This document shows, in pieces, positions 5,796 to 6,079 of a stretch of DNA of 6,079 nucleotides. The stretch comes from Desulfobacterales bacterium. GTDB lineage: Bacteria > Desulfobacterota > Desulfobacteria > Desulfobacterales > C00003106. A program made the translations under genes and the position numbers. The notes beneath the pieces are model-generated. The model was not told the DNA's origin. It saw only the letters and a list, made by a program, of their open reading frames with translations, and made no database searches. The stretch's first letter is position 1; every line of letters starts with the position of its first letter. The stretch lies in assembly GCA_030672555.1 (NCBI GenBank), contig DAOVGD010000160.1:1-6079 (forward strand). The letters run 5' to 3'.

Positions 5796-6079
5796 ATGAA
5801 AGCAATGATATTAGCCGCGGGGCTTGGCACCCGGGTACGTCCATTGAGTACACTGAAGCCAAAGCCTCTGTTCCCTATCCTTAAATGGCCTATAATAGAT
5901 ATTCTTATCCGGCAGCTTAAAAAAGCGGGTTGCGAGGCAATAATAATAAATACCCACCACCTGGCCGAGCGTATCACTGATTACCTCTCCGGACAGGATT
6001 ACGGCATACCCGTGACGGTCCGGCTTGAGCCAACTATTCTGGGAACCGCCGGAGGGATAAAGAATGTGGAAGACTTTTG
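5796..6079 (+). CDS. NTP-transferase / NDP-sugar pyrophosphorylase, 5' part only
   Basis: The first 94 residues of a sugar-1-phosphate nucleotidyltransferase (NTP_transferase fold); the rest lies beyond the window. These enzymes couple an NTP with a sugar 1-phosphate to give an NDP-sugar for envelope polysaccharides. Visible signatures are the nucleotide-binding loop LAAGLGTRVRPLS (6-18), the KPKPL motif (21-25), and EPTILGTAGG (78-87), the base- and sugar-contact region. The overall pattern, including NTHHLAERI (52-60), resembles MurU/HddC-type or mannose-1-phosphate guanylyltransferase-like members more than RfbA-type. The sugar substrate cannot be decided from this part. The start is ATG at 5796; the ribosome binding site is weak (GAGAC at 5781-5785). 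A good promoter upstream suggests it is not part of the moaA-mobA transcript. Confidence 0.9.
   Translation, partial: MKAMILAAGLGTRVRPLSTLKPKPLFPILKWPIIDILIRQLKKAGCEAIIINTHHLAERITDYLSGQDYGIPVTVRLEPTILGTAGGIKNVEDF

Overview
This 6,079-base window is entirely plus-strand coding and looks like a chromosome segment of a free-living, probably anaerobic bacterium. It holds ferrous-iron uptake genes, molybdenum-cofactor genes and the start of a sugar-nucleotide gene. Moderate GC content, several kinds of short-period inverted repeat between genes, and the gene content suggest an uncultivated Desulfobacterota-like lineage or a relative such as Nitrospirota. That placement is a low-confidence inference; no rRNA or other phylogenetic marker is present.

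Layout. (1) 1-431: a Fur-family repressor missing only its N-terminal tip at the window edge. (2) 432-590: a gap with an inverted repeat built from 8-base units. (3) 591-1520: a Fur domain fused to two FeoA domains, overlapping by one base (4) feoB at 1520-3652. (5) 3653-3944: a gap holding a roughly 210-base inverted-repeat element. (6) 3945-4931: moaA. (7) A short G-rich heptamer repeat. (8) 4984-5598: mobA. (9) 5599-5795: a third inverted repeat, then a good sigma-70-type promoter. (10) 5796-6079: the 5' part of an NTP-transferase (NDP-sugar pyrophosphorylase) gene that runs off the window.

How the genes fit together. FeoB is the GTP-dependent Fe(II) permease and FeoA its small SH3-like partner. 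Here no stand-alone FeoA is present; both FeoA domains are on the C-terminus of a Fur-like sensor that is translationally coupled to FeoB. A separate, more canonical Fur lies just upstream. The two Fur copies diverge in opposite ways: the single-domain one keeps the DNA-recognition helix but has changes in its metal site, while the fusion keeps the metal ligands but has lost the usual recognition-helix residues. This makes the fusion the most interesting object in the window, as a possible iron sensor that acts on the transporter rather than, or as well as, on DNA. moaA and mobA supply the first and a late step of molybdenum-cofactor synthesis. The final gene probably starts a separate transcription unit.
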